Below, piece after piece: positions 21,117 to 32,570 of a stretch of DNA of 64,000 nucleotides (its first letter is position 1; every line of letters begins with the position of its first letter). Made by a program: the position numbers and the translations under genes. Origin of the DNA: Amoebidium appalachense (Eukaryota; Ichthyosporea); contig CAVNZM010000005.1 in the NCBI GenBank assembly GCA_963693365.1, positions 5,146,001 to 5,210,000 of the forward strand, written 5' to 3'. A model generated the notes under the pieces. It ran no database searches. It was not told the origin of the DNA and saw only the letters and a program-made list of their open reading frames with translations.

Positions 21117-21726
21117 TGTGGTATATTATACCGGATATCTAGTATGGATGTACACAGGTTGAGATATACGCACACGTGTACATGTATATATACCACTGTG
21201 TTTGATCTTAGGTAGGCCAGTATGCATGTCCCCCCCAGTCTTGTGCGCATGAGCATGGAGTTAAACATATGTGCACGTGCAACTTGCAGGATTATTCATG
21301 GGAAAACAGATATAATAGCCACATGGGACCGACACGTAGTAGAGGAACCATGAGCGTTAAGTTATAGTTTTATCATGGGAAAATATGCAAGTAGCCGTGA
21401 GGTATGACTGTGGAATGCATCGATAATCAAGTACTGTCACCCGATTGGCTCACTAGGTTTATTGGAACCGTGATAGCCATGGGACAGAACCGTGAGCCGT
21501 ATGTGATTGGCTCTCGTAGCCAAAAAGCACATACCGATGCGCATGTCTGAGCCGCTGTGCGAGCTCCGATATAAGGGCATGCCGGGGGCTTCAGAGCTCA
21601 CTCAGTGTGCTCGGCTTACTAGGTGTAAGTAGGACTAGCACGTAACTAAGCAAAGCGTGGTCTAGTCAACCCCGTTCATTTATAAACATATTGTTTGTCA
21701 CAGACACACGATCATATTATACAACA
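21117..21726 (+). repeat. 3' LTR (610 bp)
   Basis: Same ends as the 5' LTR. By eye it differs from it by the loss of GACATT and by two single-base changes (GTGAGCCG for GTGAACCG; ATGCCGGGG for ATGTCGGGG). A short purine-rich GGTGGGGCG directly precedes it and may be the polypurine tract. Confidence 0.95.
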
Positions 21727-21731
21727 GTAAC

Positions 21732-22782
21732 ATGGTGGTATGCACACCTGCACACGGTGCCTGCCAGTGTGTGTAAGCATGCTTTTATGTGTGTGATAAG
21801 CAGCCAATGGCCTTGTCCCCTTTCTGTTCCTTCCATTCATCTCCCTGGCTTCCCAAGCATGCATGTGTACACGTGTGTGTGTGTGTGGGTGTGTGGTAAC
21901 ACTGTGGTTTGGTGGGTGGCCATACCGGAGTGGGTGGGTGCTTATAAGATCACGATCAAAATGTGGATGTCTAAGCGGTGTGGTTGCGTGACGGTATGCC
22001 ACTGTACATGTGTATGTGGCGCCCGTGGGGGGGGGGGGGGGGGAGGGGGGGGGAGGGGGGGGGAGATGGGGAAAGGGGGGTTAGAATGTGTTATACTCGA
22101 GAAGGTATTTCCGTACGACGGAGGCACGGCTGAAATTCATGTATGTGGAGATCCCTCACATGTACCGGCGGCGCTAAAAAGCACAATACTTGATAGAATA
22201 TCAGCAAAGTAAAAGCCGCTTAGTAATACCCCAAAACCATAAACCTATATAGTCGTTCGAGGATCGAAGCGTTGGCCCAGCTGGCCCCTTGATCTTAATC
22301 ATTGGATCGTGTTTTGACCAATCATGATCAGGTGTGAGTGAAGGTCCGTCGCCGAACCACACAAAATGCATTACATTCAATCAAGACCCAGAATCTACCC
22401 CCCCCCCCCCCCCCCTCCCCCCTCCCCCCCCTTCCCCCCCGGGGGTGACCCCTTACCATCACCAACACCACAAAAAACGCACACGCACGTACACACGCAC
22501 ACACACACACACAAAACACATAAAACGTGCACACACAAACACACACATACACCCAGGTGCACAACCAGCAGAGAGAGCCTCGGAGAGAGGGAGGGGGTTG
22601 AAGTAAAATGATAGGCATGGCCACAGACACATACGTGTATGCAAAAAAAAAAAAAAAGACAACAGTCACACGTGCACACACACACACCCCCACTGTCGCA
22701 CACGCACAAGCACACGCACGCACGCACGCACGCACGCACCCGTCCCTAATACTAGACTTGTAACTATAACCTTCTGATCATT
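21732..22782. other. Spacer after the retrotransposon, no gene seen
   Basis: Holds a TG tract (21866-21890), a G-run (22027-22064), a C-run (22397-22440), CA-rich DNA (22475-22560), an A-run near 22644 and a GCAC array (22706-22739). An open frame at 21691-22212 is mostly repeat translation and is not called. Confidence 0.5.
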
Positions 22783-23300
22783 CATCAGCAAACTTCATCC
22801 GGCATCCGAAACCCATTAAAAACCCATTAAAGATATCATAAACCCATAAACCCATCTTTTTGCCACTCTTTATCCCCCTCTTGTCTTTTAGATAACATAA
22901 CAGCATCGTTTTGCTATCACGGGTTTTCTGGATATCATTTTGGTATCTTTTGCTAGATATCAAAATGATCTCATAATGGGCTCATACGGAGCACCCTGAA
23001 CCCATCGTTGTTCTATCCTGTGTTCCATGTATTCAACAACCTCGTTATATCCGTATGATACCATTATGATAGTCTATTTGATATCATAAAATCTTTTTAG
23101 TCTGATGTTCAGAAGCGTTTTAGGGGGTTTACGCTGTTTACTCGAGGCAAAGAGAACCAGTCTCAGGTATGGGGGGGGGGGTTTTGCTCGGAATATCCCC
23201 TCAGCGGTATATCATGATCACGTACATAGATGTCGGGTGGTGACTATATATCAGGGTTTACTTTCTCTACGAGACACCATAAAGACTACAAGGAGAAATC

Positions 23301-23318
23301 AATTAGTTGGGGTTCCCC

Positions 23319-23369
<51 letters not shown>

Positions 23370-23401
23370 GGGCTCCCCTCGGGACACTCGGTATCAGCTG
23401 G

Positions 23402-23474
<73 letters not shown>

Positions 23475-23491
23475 TGTGTGTGTGTGCGCGT
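23301..23491. repeat. T-run and (TG)n tract
   Basis: T-run of about 46 bases (23320-23365), then AAAGGGG..., then a TG tract from about 23404 to 23486. Confidence 0.9.
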
Positions 23492-23494
23492 GCG

Positions 23495-24130
23495 CTATAA
23501 TTTTGTAGTGATGTGTTTCTCAAGCCAATCAATACATCTAATAAACAGGTCGTAGTTACGCGTGTTTAGTATAAAATCAAGGATGTTGTAATTTACAGGT
23601 AGGCTATCTTTCTGGGTGTCTGTTGTGAATGTGACGTGTGTGTGTTGCGGTATTATGTGGTCTATCAAACTACATTTGGCGATACATGACCGGTTAAACT
23701 GGTGACGTGTGTGTGTTGTTTGGGCATGCAAATGATGCCACCTTATACTTATTAGATCTCCACTGTATAGCACGTGTACAGTAAAAGCGTGGTAATTGAT
23801 CAATAATACCATCAGCTAGAGAGAGACCAGTTCTACAGGAAGGTAATATGTATTTAGGTGTTATACACTTGCGAGTGCCATATTTGGCAATATGGTTGAG
23901 GCGGTCAGTATATATAAAACGAGACATAAGGCTTAGTTTTTCAAGGTGTATGCTTTCATCGGGTCTAGTGTCGTGTGGTATCTTTTTCCATTTGTTATAT
24001 TGCGTGATTATCTTGTGATTGTGTACATGTTTAATAAGTAAGTGGCAGTCCAAAGTCACACACACACTATTGCGGGGTTTATTTGTATTTGTGCCCAGGG
24101 GAGAAGGGGAGAGAGAGGGGAGGAAAGAGG
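23495..24130 (-). pseudogene. Unrecognised AT-rich coding-like segment, possibly frameshifted
   Basis: On the minus strand one frame reads LDCHLLIKHVHNHKIITQYN, then DRLNHIAKYGTRKC and ends near 23694. An overlapping second frame continues as FNRSCIAKCSLIDHIIPQ to LFIRCIDWLEKHITTKL, stop at 23495. The composition looks protein-like and is more AT-rich than the genes around it, but no family is recognised. It could be a broken gene carried by the surrounding AT-rich block, or chance. Confidence 0.2.
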
Positions 24131-24836
24131 GGAGAGGTGAGGAGCGTTTTAGACATAATAAAGATATCTCTAATAGCGGATTAGGAGCCCTTCCCCATAT
24201 CCTTATGGTAGCTATCACATATCCTTACGATATATATGATAATCGATCATAAGATACATATATATCTATATGATATCATTTCGAGGTCATTATAGGAGGT
24301 TTCGTATATGGTAATACATCTATAAGATACTATTACAGATGTCCTTTTCATATACAACGGATAGGTATAGGATGCCGAAAACATTATCTAAAGATCATAC
24401 GTTAAATGTCATAACGATATAAGCCTCATAACATAAAGATAACTAGGATGGGTCAAAAGAAATTTCGTAATAATATCGTTTTGATAGTTTTAGGAGCCTT
24501 TAAAGATATGAGAAGTTCTGGCTGTATGTCCTCTACACGACATCTTTCTAGTATCTGTTACATATCGTTAAAACATATAGTAGTTTATCAGCTAACCATT
24601 CCTTATGATATTAGTAGCATATCGTTAACATAACTCTGTCACATCTTTTTGACATACAGCACATATATCAAAACGATAAATTTAAGGTATAATTAAGATT
24701 TATTAAGAATGATTTTCGCAATATAGTTATATTATCCTTTTCATATCATTATGTTATGTCTTGATATATATGATTGAGCCATTTTCAAAGTTGATATCAT
24801 CCAGACGTCGTTTCCGATCACTGTTTGATGTCGTTT

Positions 24837-24870
<34 letters not shown>

Positions 24871-25249
24871 CCCCTCACCCCTTTCGAACCTGCCTGTCAC
24901 GTGGTCATATGTCGTCGAGCCGCTGATTACAGATCCATTTTCTGCAGACACGTCCCACTGGAACGTGTCAACTATAACTCATCTATTATCTTTTACGTAG
25001 GGTTATGTCCCACTGGGGCGTGTCTGTCACTTCAAATATTTTCTAAGACAAATATTTTTAAAGACATGTCCTCGGGACATGTCTTCACACAATTTATTCG
25101 AACTACGAAAACACACAAAATAAATACACAGACACACACAAAATAATAATAATAATAATAAAAATAATAAAAAGCTCTGTTACTTTTTCTCTTCGCACAC
25201 ACACACACAAAAAAAAAGAAAAAAAGAAAAAAAAAGAAAAGTCACTCTT

Positions 25250-25280
<31 letters not shown>

Positions 25281-25530
25281 GGGGAAGGAGTATAAAAGAG
25301 CAGCAACGAACATAAACAAAACTCAAAACAAGCAAACTATTATGCGGGTTTCTAAGAAGCTCCCAACATCATTAAACTAAACACATGCTAATCCCTTGAC
25401 AGAAGAGTAACAAGGTGTGTGTGTATGGGTATGAGGCCCAAAAAAAAAAAAAGGACGCCCAACATGACAATATAAGGGGGGCACTCTTACACCAAACCAT
25501 ACCATACCAAATGCCGGCAGAGTAATTAAC

Positions 25531-25770
25531 AGGACAAAGAGCCGGTACCCACCTATGGGTGCTAAACATGCACATGATCATTCATGTGCTATAAGAGCAA
25601 CACAGAAACGAAACACGGAAACAACAGCAGCCATAGGACAAAGAACCAGACCCACAGGGTCTTGCCTCCATACTTTATTTACCTTAACAGGACAAAGAGC
25701 CGGTACCCACCTATGAAACGAAAAACGGAAACAACAGCAGCCATAGGACAAAGAGCCGGTACCCACCTCT
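25531..25770. repeat. Interspersed direct repeats
   Basis: ACAGGACAAAGAGCCGGTAC followed by CCACCTATG occurs near 25533 and 25687, with a related form ending at 25768. GGAAACAACAGCAGCCATAG occurs near 25617 and 25727. The repeats look like a partly duplicated block. Confidence 0.7.
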
Positions 25771-26295
25771 AGATGATAACGTAGCCTTATAGCTGCTGAT
25801 GACTTCATGGGCCAACCTTGCCAAAACCTGTAAAGGAACTCGAGCTAAGAATTAGCTCATCCTACTTGCGAGAAGTGGGGGGAGGGGGGGGGGGGGGGGG
25901 GGGGACTGAGGGGGCTGACTGAGAGTGGCAAAAAAAGAGTCGACAGAACCAACCTTAAACATAGTAAGGACGGAAACCCGGACCAGAACTTATGAAGTCT
26001 AGAGAAGCAGAAAATAGCTTGAACGATCGGTGGAGGGGATGATAGCTATAGTGCTAACAGCAAAAGTAGTGCCCACAGTCGCTGGTTCATGAACGTGAAA
26101 GGCAACGTGCATCTGCAGCCAGCAGACACACGCACACGCACGCACGCACACACACATACACACACACACACACAGACCAGACAGACAAACGCCATATGCA
26201 CAAAAGCAGGCAACACAAAACTAACCTTCAAGAAGAAGCTGCAGCATGCAGCATGGTCCAAAACAATCAGCACGGTGGCTGCGCGATCTGCGGAG

Positions 26296-26408
26296 GGGAT
26301 CTGTGACCAGGCGCTGCGGGAAGGGAACTGCGACCAGGCGACCTACGGGAAGGGACCTGCGACCAGGCGACCTGCGGGAAAGCACCTGCGGACCTGCGGG
26401 AAGGGGGA
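26296..26408. repeat. 28-29-bp GC-rich minisatellite, about four copies
   Basis: CTG[CT]GACCAGGCG recurs near 26300, 26328 and 26357, with CTGCGGGAAGGG or a close variant between copies; degenerate last copy near 26386. Confidence 0.75.
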
Positions 26409-26651
26409 AGAGAAATGGAGAAAACAACGTGCGTACAGGCTTAAATGGAGAAAAAAATTGCAAACCGGATTGGGATTTAGCCAATCACTATTCGCCGCGC
26501 CTGATTAGGAAAAAGATAAAAATAGATTTCGGCTCGCGCGCGCGCGTGCATCAGCTTGGTGCCCTTAGCGCTACCCTTAGTGCCCTTAGTCACAACTATC
26601 AGACTATAGTTACGTGTCCTCCACTTCTTTGTTCTTGACCATTTTTTCGGC

Positions 26652-26750
26652 ATGAAAGGGTTTCTGTTACTTCTTGCTGTCCTTCTTAGCGTGCTTGCTT
26701 GTCTTTTTTTCAACATGGGTGTCACTGGCGCTTTCGACTTCTTTGAAATC
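26652..26750 (+). CDS. Possible first exon with a signal peptide (uncertain)
   Basis: ATG at 26652 gives MKGFLLLLAVLLSVLACLFF, a good signal-peptide or membrane-anchor shape, then NMGVTGAFDFFEI before a CA repeat. Upstream are a CCAAT motif (AGCCAATCAC, 26477) and an A/T-rich TATA-like GATAAAAATAG (26514), as expected of a promoter. However, the opposite strand reads as a Lys-rich C-terminus (VEKKTSKHAKKDSKK and a stop at 26667), because Leu and Lys codons mirror each other here. Which strand is real cannot be decided by eye; no downstream exon was found. Confidence 0.2.
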
Positions 26751-26755
26751 ACACA

Positions 26756-26786
<31 letters not shown>

Positions 26787-26940
26787 GCACGCGCGCACGC
26801 ACACACACTCACACATGCACACTGCACACACACACACACACACACACACAGGCGCGCACACACAGGCACGCACACACACACAGGCGCACACCTACACAAC
26901 ACACACAGCACATGCACACACAAGCGCACACACGCACACA
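26747..26940. repeat. CA/CG microsatellite
   Basis: CA dinucleotides with CGCGCG and CACGCA interruptions, followed by C-runs at 26995-27025 and 27183-27233, another at 27344-27384. Confidence 0.9.
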
Positions 26941-27496
26941 CCCTGTTATCCCTGATCATGATGCCCCCTCCCCCCCTCCCTCTTCCCCCCCGCGCACCCC
27001 CCCCCCCCCCCCCCCCCCCCCCCCCACCCACCCCACCCACCCACCTACAAAGACGAAAACATTGTACATGTATTGCATACACAAATATACTCGCACATAT
27101 ACATACACACATTCACTTTAATCTTTCAGGCTACATGTGCAATATACATTAATTATGCACAGTCGATAGAATTCGTTGTGAACCCCCCCCCCCCCCCCCC
27201 CCCCCCCCTCCCCCCCCCCCCCCTCCTCGTTCCCCCCATATGCAATGGGGATAATATTGTTTCCCGCTATTAATTAAAAAATCACCGTTCTAACTTCTTA
27301 AGACCGAACCACTTGTAACACCGACAGTTTCGGTTGTGTGGAACCCCCCCCCCCCTCCCCCCCCCCCCCCCCCCCCCCCCCCCCAACCCACCCACCACCT
27401 TACCAATATTGAGGTGTACACTGCCCCCACATCCCCAACTGTGTGCTGAATATCCCGTGCTAGGAAACCAATAACGTGAAAGTAACACATGCCGCA

Positions 27497-29420
27497 TGTG
27501 GGTAGTTATTGAAAAAACCAATAATGTCTAGGTAACATACCGTATGATGTACATATACTATGCTACAAAGGGGGTTCTATACGAGCTACAACGTTGTGTT
27601 TTTTTCGTGTGACCCTCGTACTCCAGGGGCACATTCACCATCCCCCCCATAAACTTTGTGGTAAAGTTCTCGTGCTAGAAGCTGTTCTGTGGGTAGTTAT
27701 TGAAAAAACGAATAATGTCTAGGTAACACATGTACATATGCTATGCTACAAGGGGGGTTCTATTCGAGCTACAATGTTGTGTTTTTTTCGTGTGCCCCTC
27801 GTACTCCAGGGGCACATTCACCATCCACCCCATAAACGTTGTGGTAAATCTCTCGTCCTAGAGGCTGTTCTGTGGGTAGTTATTGAAACAACCAATAATG
27901 TCTAGGTAACATATATATGTACATATACTATGCTACAAGGGGGGTTCTATACGAGCTACAACGTTGTGTTTTTTTCGTGTGACCCTCGTACTCCAGGGGC
28001 ACATTCACCATCCCCCCCATAAACGTTGTGGTAAAGCTCTCGTGCTAGAAGCTGTTCTGTGGGTAGTTATTGAAAAAACCAATAATGTCTAGGTAACATA
28101 CTATGTACATATACTATGCTACAAGGGGGGTTCTATACGAGCTACAACGTTGTGCTTTTTTCGTGTGACCCTCGTACTCCAGGGGCACATTCACCATCCC
28201 CCCCATACACGTTGTGGTAAAGCTCTCGTGCTAGAAGCTGTTCTGTGGGTAGTTATTGAAAAAACGAATAATGTCTAGGTAACACATGTACTTATACTAT
28301 GCTACAAGGGGGGTTCTATTCGAGCTACAATGTTGTGTTTTTTTCGTGTGACCCTCGTACTCCAGGGGCACATTCACCATCCACCCCATAAACTTTGTGG
28401 TAAATCTCTCGTGCTAGAGGCTGTTCTGTGGGTAGCTATTGAAAAACCAATAATGTCTAGGTAACATATGTACATATACTATGCTACAAGGGGGGTTCTA
28501 TACGAGCTACAACGTTGTGTTTTTTTCGTGTGACCCTCGTACTCCAGGGGCACATTCACCATCCCCCCCATAAACGTTGTGGTAAAGCTCTCGTGCTAGA
28601 AGCTGTTCTGTGGGTAGTTATTGAAAAAACCAATAATGTCTAGGTAACATACTATGTACATATACTATGCTACAAGGGGGGTTCTATACGAGCTACAACG
28701 TTGTGTTTTTTTCGTGTGACCCTTGTACTCCAGGGGCACATTCAACATCCCCCCCATACACGTTGTGGTAAATGTCTCGTGCTAGAAGCTGTTCTGTGGG
28801 TAGTTATTGAAACAACCAATAATGTCTAGGTAACACATGGACATATACTATGCTACAAGGGGGGTCTATTCGAGCTACAACATTGTGTTTTTTTCGTGTG
28901 ACCCTCGTACTCCAGGGGCACATTCACCATCTCCCCCATAAACTTTGTGGTAAATGTCTCGTGCTAGAAGCTGTTCTGTGGGTAGTTATTGAAAAAACCA
29001 ATAATGTCTAGGTAACATACTATGTACATATACTATGCTACAAGGGGGGTTCTATACGAGCTACAACGTTGTGTTTTTTTCGTGTGACCCTCGTACTCCA
29101 GGGGCACATTCACCATCCCCCCCATAAACTTTGTGGTAAAGCTCTCGTGCTAGAAGCTGTTCTGTGGGTAGTTATTGAAAAAACGAATAATGTCTAGGTA
29201 ACACATGTACTTATACTATGCTACAAGGGGGGTTCTATTCGAGCTACAAGGTTGTGTTTTTTTCGTGTGACCCTCGTACTCCAGGGGCACATTTACCATC
29301 CCCCCCATAAACGTTGTGGTAAATTTCTCGTGCTAGAGGCTGTTCTGTGGGTAGTTATTGAAAAACCAATAATGTCTAGGTAACATATGTACATATACTA
29401 TGCTACAAGGTGCTACAAGG
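27497..29420. repeat. Satellite array, about 185-bp unit, ten full copies plus a partial
   Basis: The marker GGGTAGTTATTGAAA starts units at 27500, 27691, 27874, 28061, 28247, 28430, 28612, 28798, 28980, 29166 and 29349; spacing is 182-191 bp. Each unit holds ATAATGTCTAGGTAACA, CTATGCTACAAGGGGGG, TTTTTTTCGTGTGAC, ACTCCAGGGGCACATT and GTGGTAAA. The unit has no open frame. Variants of type A (TATTCGAGCTACAA) and type B (TATACGAGCTACAACG) are mixed in order. Confidence 0.95.
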
Positions 29421-29520
29421 GAGGAGATATTTTATGAACGGGAGAGTGAGCCGAGAATGTGTAGATAAAGAACAGAGGAATATCGAGGCAACCGTGGTGT
29501 ACCCTGTCTTTATGTGAACA

Positions 29521-29521
29521 C

Positions 29522-29553
<32 letters not shown>

Positions 29554-29626
29554 CTCGCGCGTTCGTGTCTACCGATGTACGTGCACACGGGCATGTGTTT
29601 GGGTGTGTGTATGTACGTGTGTGTGT

Positions 29627-29671
<45 letters not shown>

Positions 29672-29696
29672 AGGTGCGCATGGTAACGTGTGTGTG

Positions 29697-29778
<82 letters not shown>

Positions 29779-29811
29779 CAACGTGCCTGTGTGTGTGTGT
29801 GTGTGTGTGGC

Positions 29812-29842
<31 letters not shown>

Positions 29843-29953
29843 AGGGCAACGTGTCTGTCTGTGTGTGTGTATCTCTCTCTGTGTGTGTGTGTTTGTGTGT
29901 GTGTGTGTGGCAGCGTGCGTGTCTCGCTGTGTGTGTGTGTGTGTGTGTGTGTC
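29521..29953. repeat. Compound (TG)n and G-run microsatellite
   Basis: TG tracts interrupted by GGCAACGTG at several points and by a G-run (29640-29670). Nothing coding. Confidence 0.9.
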
Positions 29954-30449
29954 ATGATTGACGACATAGGTTCAGAAGAAGAGTGTGTATCACTACGTTG
30001 CAGTTTTCACATACTTTGTAGTTCACGCGCGCGGAGGCATAATGTTAACGTGCGTTACCGGTTATAGAAAGCACAAGCGTAACTAGCGTTTTATATCATA
30101 AATAGTCATAAAATGGTAACGTTCATTATAACTACGATGCATGAGAATAGAATGATATCAACAATACATACATTAGATATCGTACGGATATCTTGCGATA
30201 TATCATCTGGTGTCCGGAGAATGTGCACGTGCCTGTGATGTGCACCCGCCCTAATGCAGTAAGGTATTGTTTTCAGGCGCTAATAAACCTTCAAAGGTGG
30301 TAACATCCTCGGAACACACAAAATATAAAATTGCAATAAATAACCATTTTCCTGCTTCGATGCTCGAAATTGGTACTATGTAGTTACTAGATTGCTCTAT
30401 TTTGCCTAGTGTTTAGTGTTTCGGACGTTCGCAATTTACACTCTGCCAC

Positions 30450-30599
30450 ATGGCACTTGCCAAATGGGGTAATTTAGTTTTATTTGCGGCCGTTGTGGTT
30501 GCGTGTTTATCTAACAAATATCATTATGAGATGTTTATGACCCCTGTGGGATATGTACAAGATCAGACCATAGAAGATCAGGTCGTTGCGATGTCGTAA
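30450..30599 (+). CDS. Small one-TM protein candidate (49 aa)
   Basis: ATG in a strong context (GCCACATGGC) gives MALAKWGNLVLFAAVVVACL, one hydrophobic segment (residues 9-20), then a polar tail SNKYHYEMFMTPVGYV ending VVAMS and TAA at 30597. Size and shape resemble small mitochondrial inner-membrane or ER subunits, but no family is recognised. The GATCAG-GTCGTT near the end could also be a splice donor, which would make this a first exon. It lies at the edge of the GATATC-rich region. Confidence 0.3.
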   Translation: MALAKWGNLVLFAAVVVACLSNKYHYEMFMTPVGYVQDQTIEDQVVAMS

Positions 30600-30968
30600 A
30601 GATGGCAGAAACATATCTTCATTAGATGTATGCGATAATCTCAATTAAACATGAAACGTGATTGGCTGATCACAGTTGGGTGACCCTGAGCATGCCGTTT
30701 TGAAGAATAACAACCAATCAAAATCGGGTTTGCCATTTTGTGATTTTCGTCCCACAATCGAACGGAAAAGTGATTTCCTGGCCCTATATAAATGGCCATG
30801 CCACCATCACATTCAGATGGCCGCAATGAGCCCCGCAATGCCCCGTGTGAGTAATTGGCGGGTTTCCCAACGATTGCTCAGCTGGCTTGATCACAAAAAT
30901 TTTCTTTGCGCGTATATCGCAACCATTCTCATCGGACATCTAATAGACATCTAAAGGATTTTTCGATT

Positions 30969-31206
30969 GTTCTTCTGATATCTTTCTAATATCCACAATG
31001 CTGCCGTTTAGATATCACATTGATGTACTTACAAAAGACACTGACCTTCTAGTGCACGGATGTTCTTCTGATATCTTTCTAATATCCACAATGCTGCCGT
31101 TTAGATATCACATTGATGTACTTACAAAAGACACTGACCTTCTAGTGCACGGATGTTCTTCTGATATCTTTCTAATATCCACAATACTGCCGCTTAGATA
31201 TCACTG
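30969..31206. repeat. 93-bp tandem repeat, about 2.5 copies
   Basis: GTTCTTCTGATATCTTTCT starts at 30969, 31062 and 31155, exactly 93 bp apart. The first two copies are identical by eye, so the duplication is recent; 93 is divisible by three, which keeps a spurious frame open. Confidence 0.9.
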
Positions 31207-31333
31207 GGATGGCAAGCTTATGTATCATATACTTATGAATTCGATATATAAATATATCCCTATGCGGATATCGCAATGATAATCTAAGGGCCTCTAAAAG
31301 ATATGTAGATGATACCTCGTGGACTACTGCTCT

Positions 31334-31783
31334 GGACAGATTAGGATATTCAAATGATAGGTTACAGCATATCACATTGATGTACATAGCGACATCTTAC
31401 CGATATCAATCACACAACTCACTAGTCTTTATTTAGATATATCAGGTACATATCCTTACGACGTGTACAAAGATATGAATTAGATATCGTAGCTTGGGCC
31501 TGCAAAGAGGCAGTTGTGATATGTTTGAGATGTAGGACCAAAAACAGATAACATATTGAATATAAAAGGGATATCAAAAAGAATATCAAAAGGATACCCA
31601 CAATGCTGCCGTTTTAGACAGAGCGGGATATTCAAATGATAAGTTACAGCATATCACATTGATGTACATAGGGGCATCTTACACATACCAATCACATATA
31701 TCACAAGTCTTTATTTAGATATATTTGGTACATATCCTTACGACCTGTACAATGATATGAATTAGATATCATATCTTGGGCCT
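31334..31783. repeat. Direct repeat of about 168 bp, 283 bp apart
   Basis: 31334-31502 and 31617-31783 share GATATTCAAATGATA, CATATCACATTGATGTACAT, GTCTTTATTTAGATATAT and CTTGGGCCTG with scattered changes. The segment between holds more GATATC motifs. Confidence 0.8.
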
Positions 31784-32570
31784 GTGGACAAAGGGATATC
31801 CGAAAGGATATCAAAAGGATGTCTTCAACATGCCTACTGGTTGTGTACAAGGGTATCTTCTGGATTACCCCCATGGGCGCATAACGATATCAAAAAAAAT
31901 GGTTGTAGGTACATCACAACGATGTCCAGACGATATCAAAACAACATCTGTATTATATTCAATTTATAAGCATACATGTTATCCATCAGATATCACGTGG
32001 ATATCAATTTGTATTGTCCCACGACATCAGGTAGATATCGTCATGTAATGCGTATTGGATGGGATTAAGATATTCTATAATGAGGGATATCTGTAGGCTA
32101 TAACAAAGACATCTAACAGATATCGTTTGGGGCACCAATATCCTAAACGTATGTGAAACATATCCAAAAGAGCTATTATGACCTTGCTAACATACATATC
32201 ACTAGGATAGCATATGGATATCATAATGCTATGAGGAAATTTTGAGATTTTCGGTCAAAAACCAAAACCATCGTGGTTTTCTATGATATCGTAAGGATAT
32301 CGTAAGGATATCAGCAAAGGATGGGTTTCGGATATGCGCCATACCATAACCAATCCGAACCCTATCAAAGATATCATTGATAGGGATCTGATGGGTTCTA
32401 TCCGGGAATTCTATGATATCTTGTCAGGCTCTTTTTGACGTATTTAGGGTGGGGTTTGGTATGTCATATATCAAAATGATATATAAGATGGGTTTCGGAT
32501 GCCGGATGAAGTTTGCTGATGTTACCACCTCATGATAGGCTGGCCGGTTAACAGTGACAAGCCAAATTAA

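Larger units (their letters stand above)
13971..21731 (+). mobile_element. Ty3/gypsy LTR retrotransposon (chromovirus), with target duplications
   Basis: Coordinates include the 5-bp duplications GTAAC at 13971-13975 and 21727-21731. LTRs begin TG and end CA. Internal order is gag, protease, reverse transcriptase, RNase H, integrase, chromodomain, which defines a chromovirus. By eye the two LTRs differ by two substitutions and one 6-bp indel, so insertion was recent. Coding breaks: a TAG between gag and pro in one frame, a frame change at a C-run (about 17732-17747) and a TAG at 19046-19048 in RNase H. Confidence 0.95.
30100..32480. repeat. GATATC-rich AT-rich region
   Basis: The palindrome GATATC and near forms (AGATATC, GGATATC, AATATCC) recur dozens of times. 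A similar density is seen at 22.8-23.1 and 24.2-24.8 kb and nowhere else in the window. No conserved reading frame. Confidence 0.7.
22783..32521. mobile_element. AT-rich block bounded by a perfect 34-bp inverted repeat
   Basis: 22783-22816 (CATCAGCAAACTTCATCCGG, ending CCGAAACCCAT) is the exact reverse complement of 32488-32521. Between them lie no recognised genes but AT-rich flanks full of GATATC motifs (22.8-24.8 and 30.1-32.5 kb), a satellite (27.5-29.4 kb) and several local repeats. Clear target duplications are not visible. It may be a large transposon, or two copies of a small repeat in opposite orientation. Confidence 0.3.

Noticed and set aside
21691-22212. 173-residue plus-strand frame at the end of the 3' LTR
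   Set aside because: Begins inside the LTR, runs through TG and G repeats and shows no motif.
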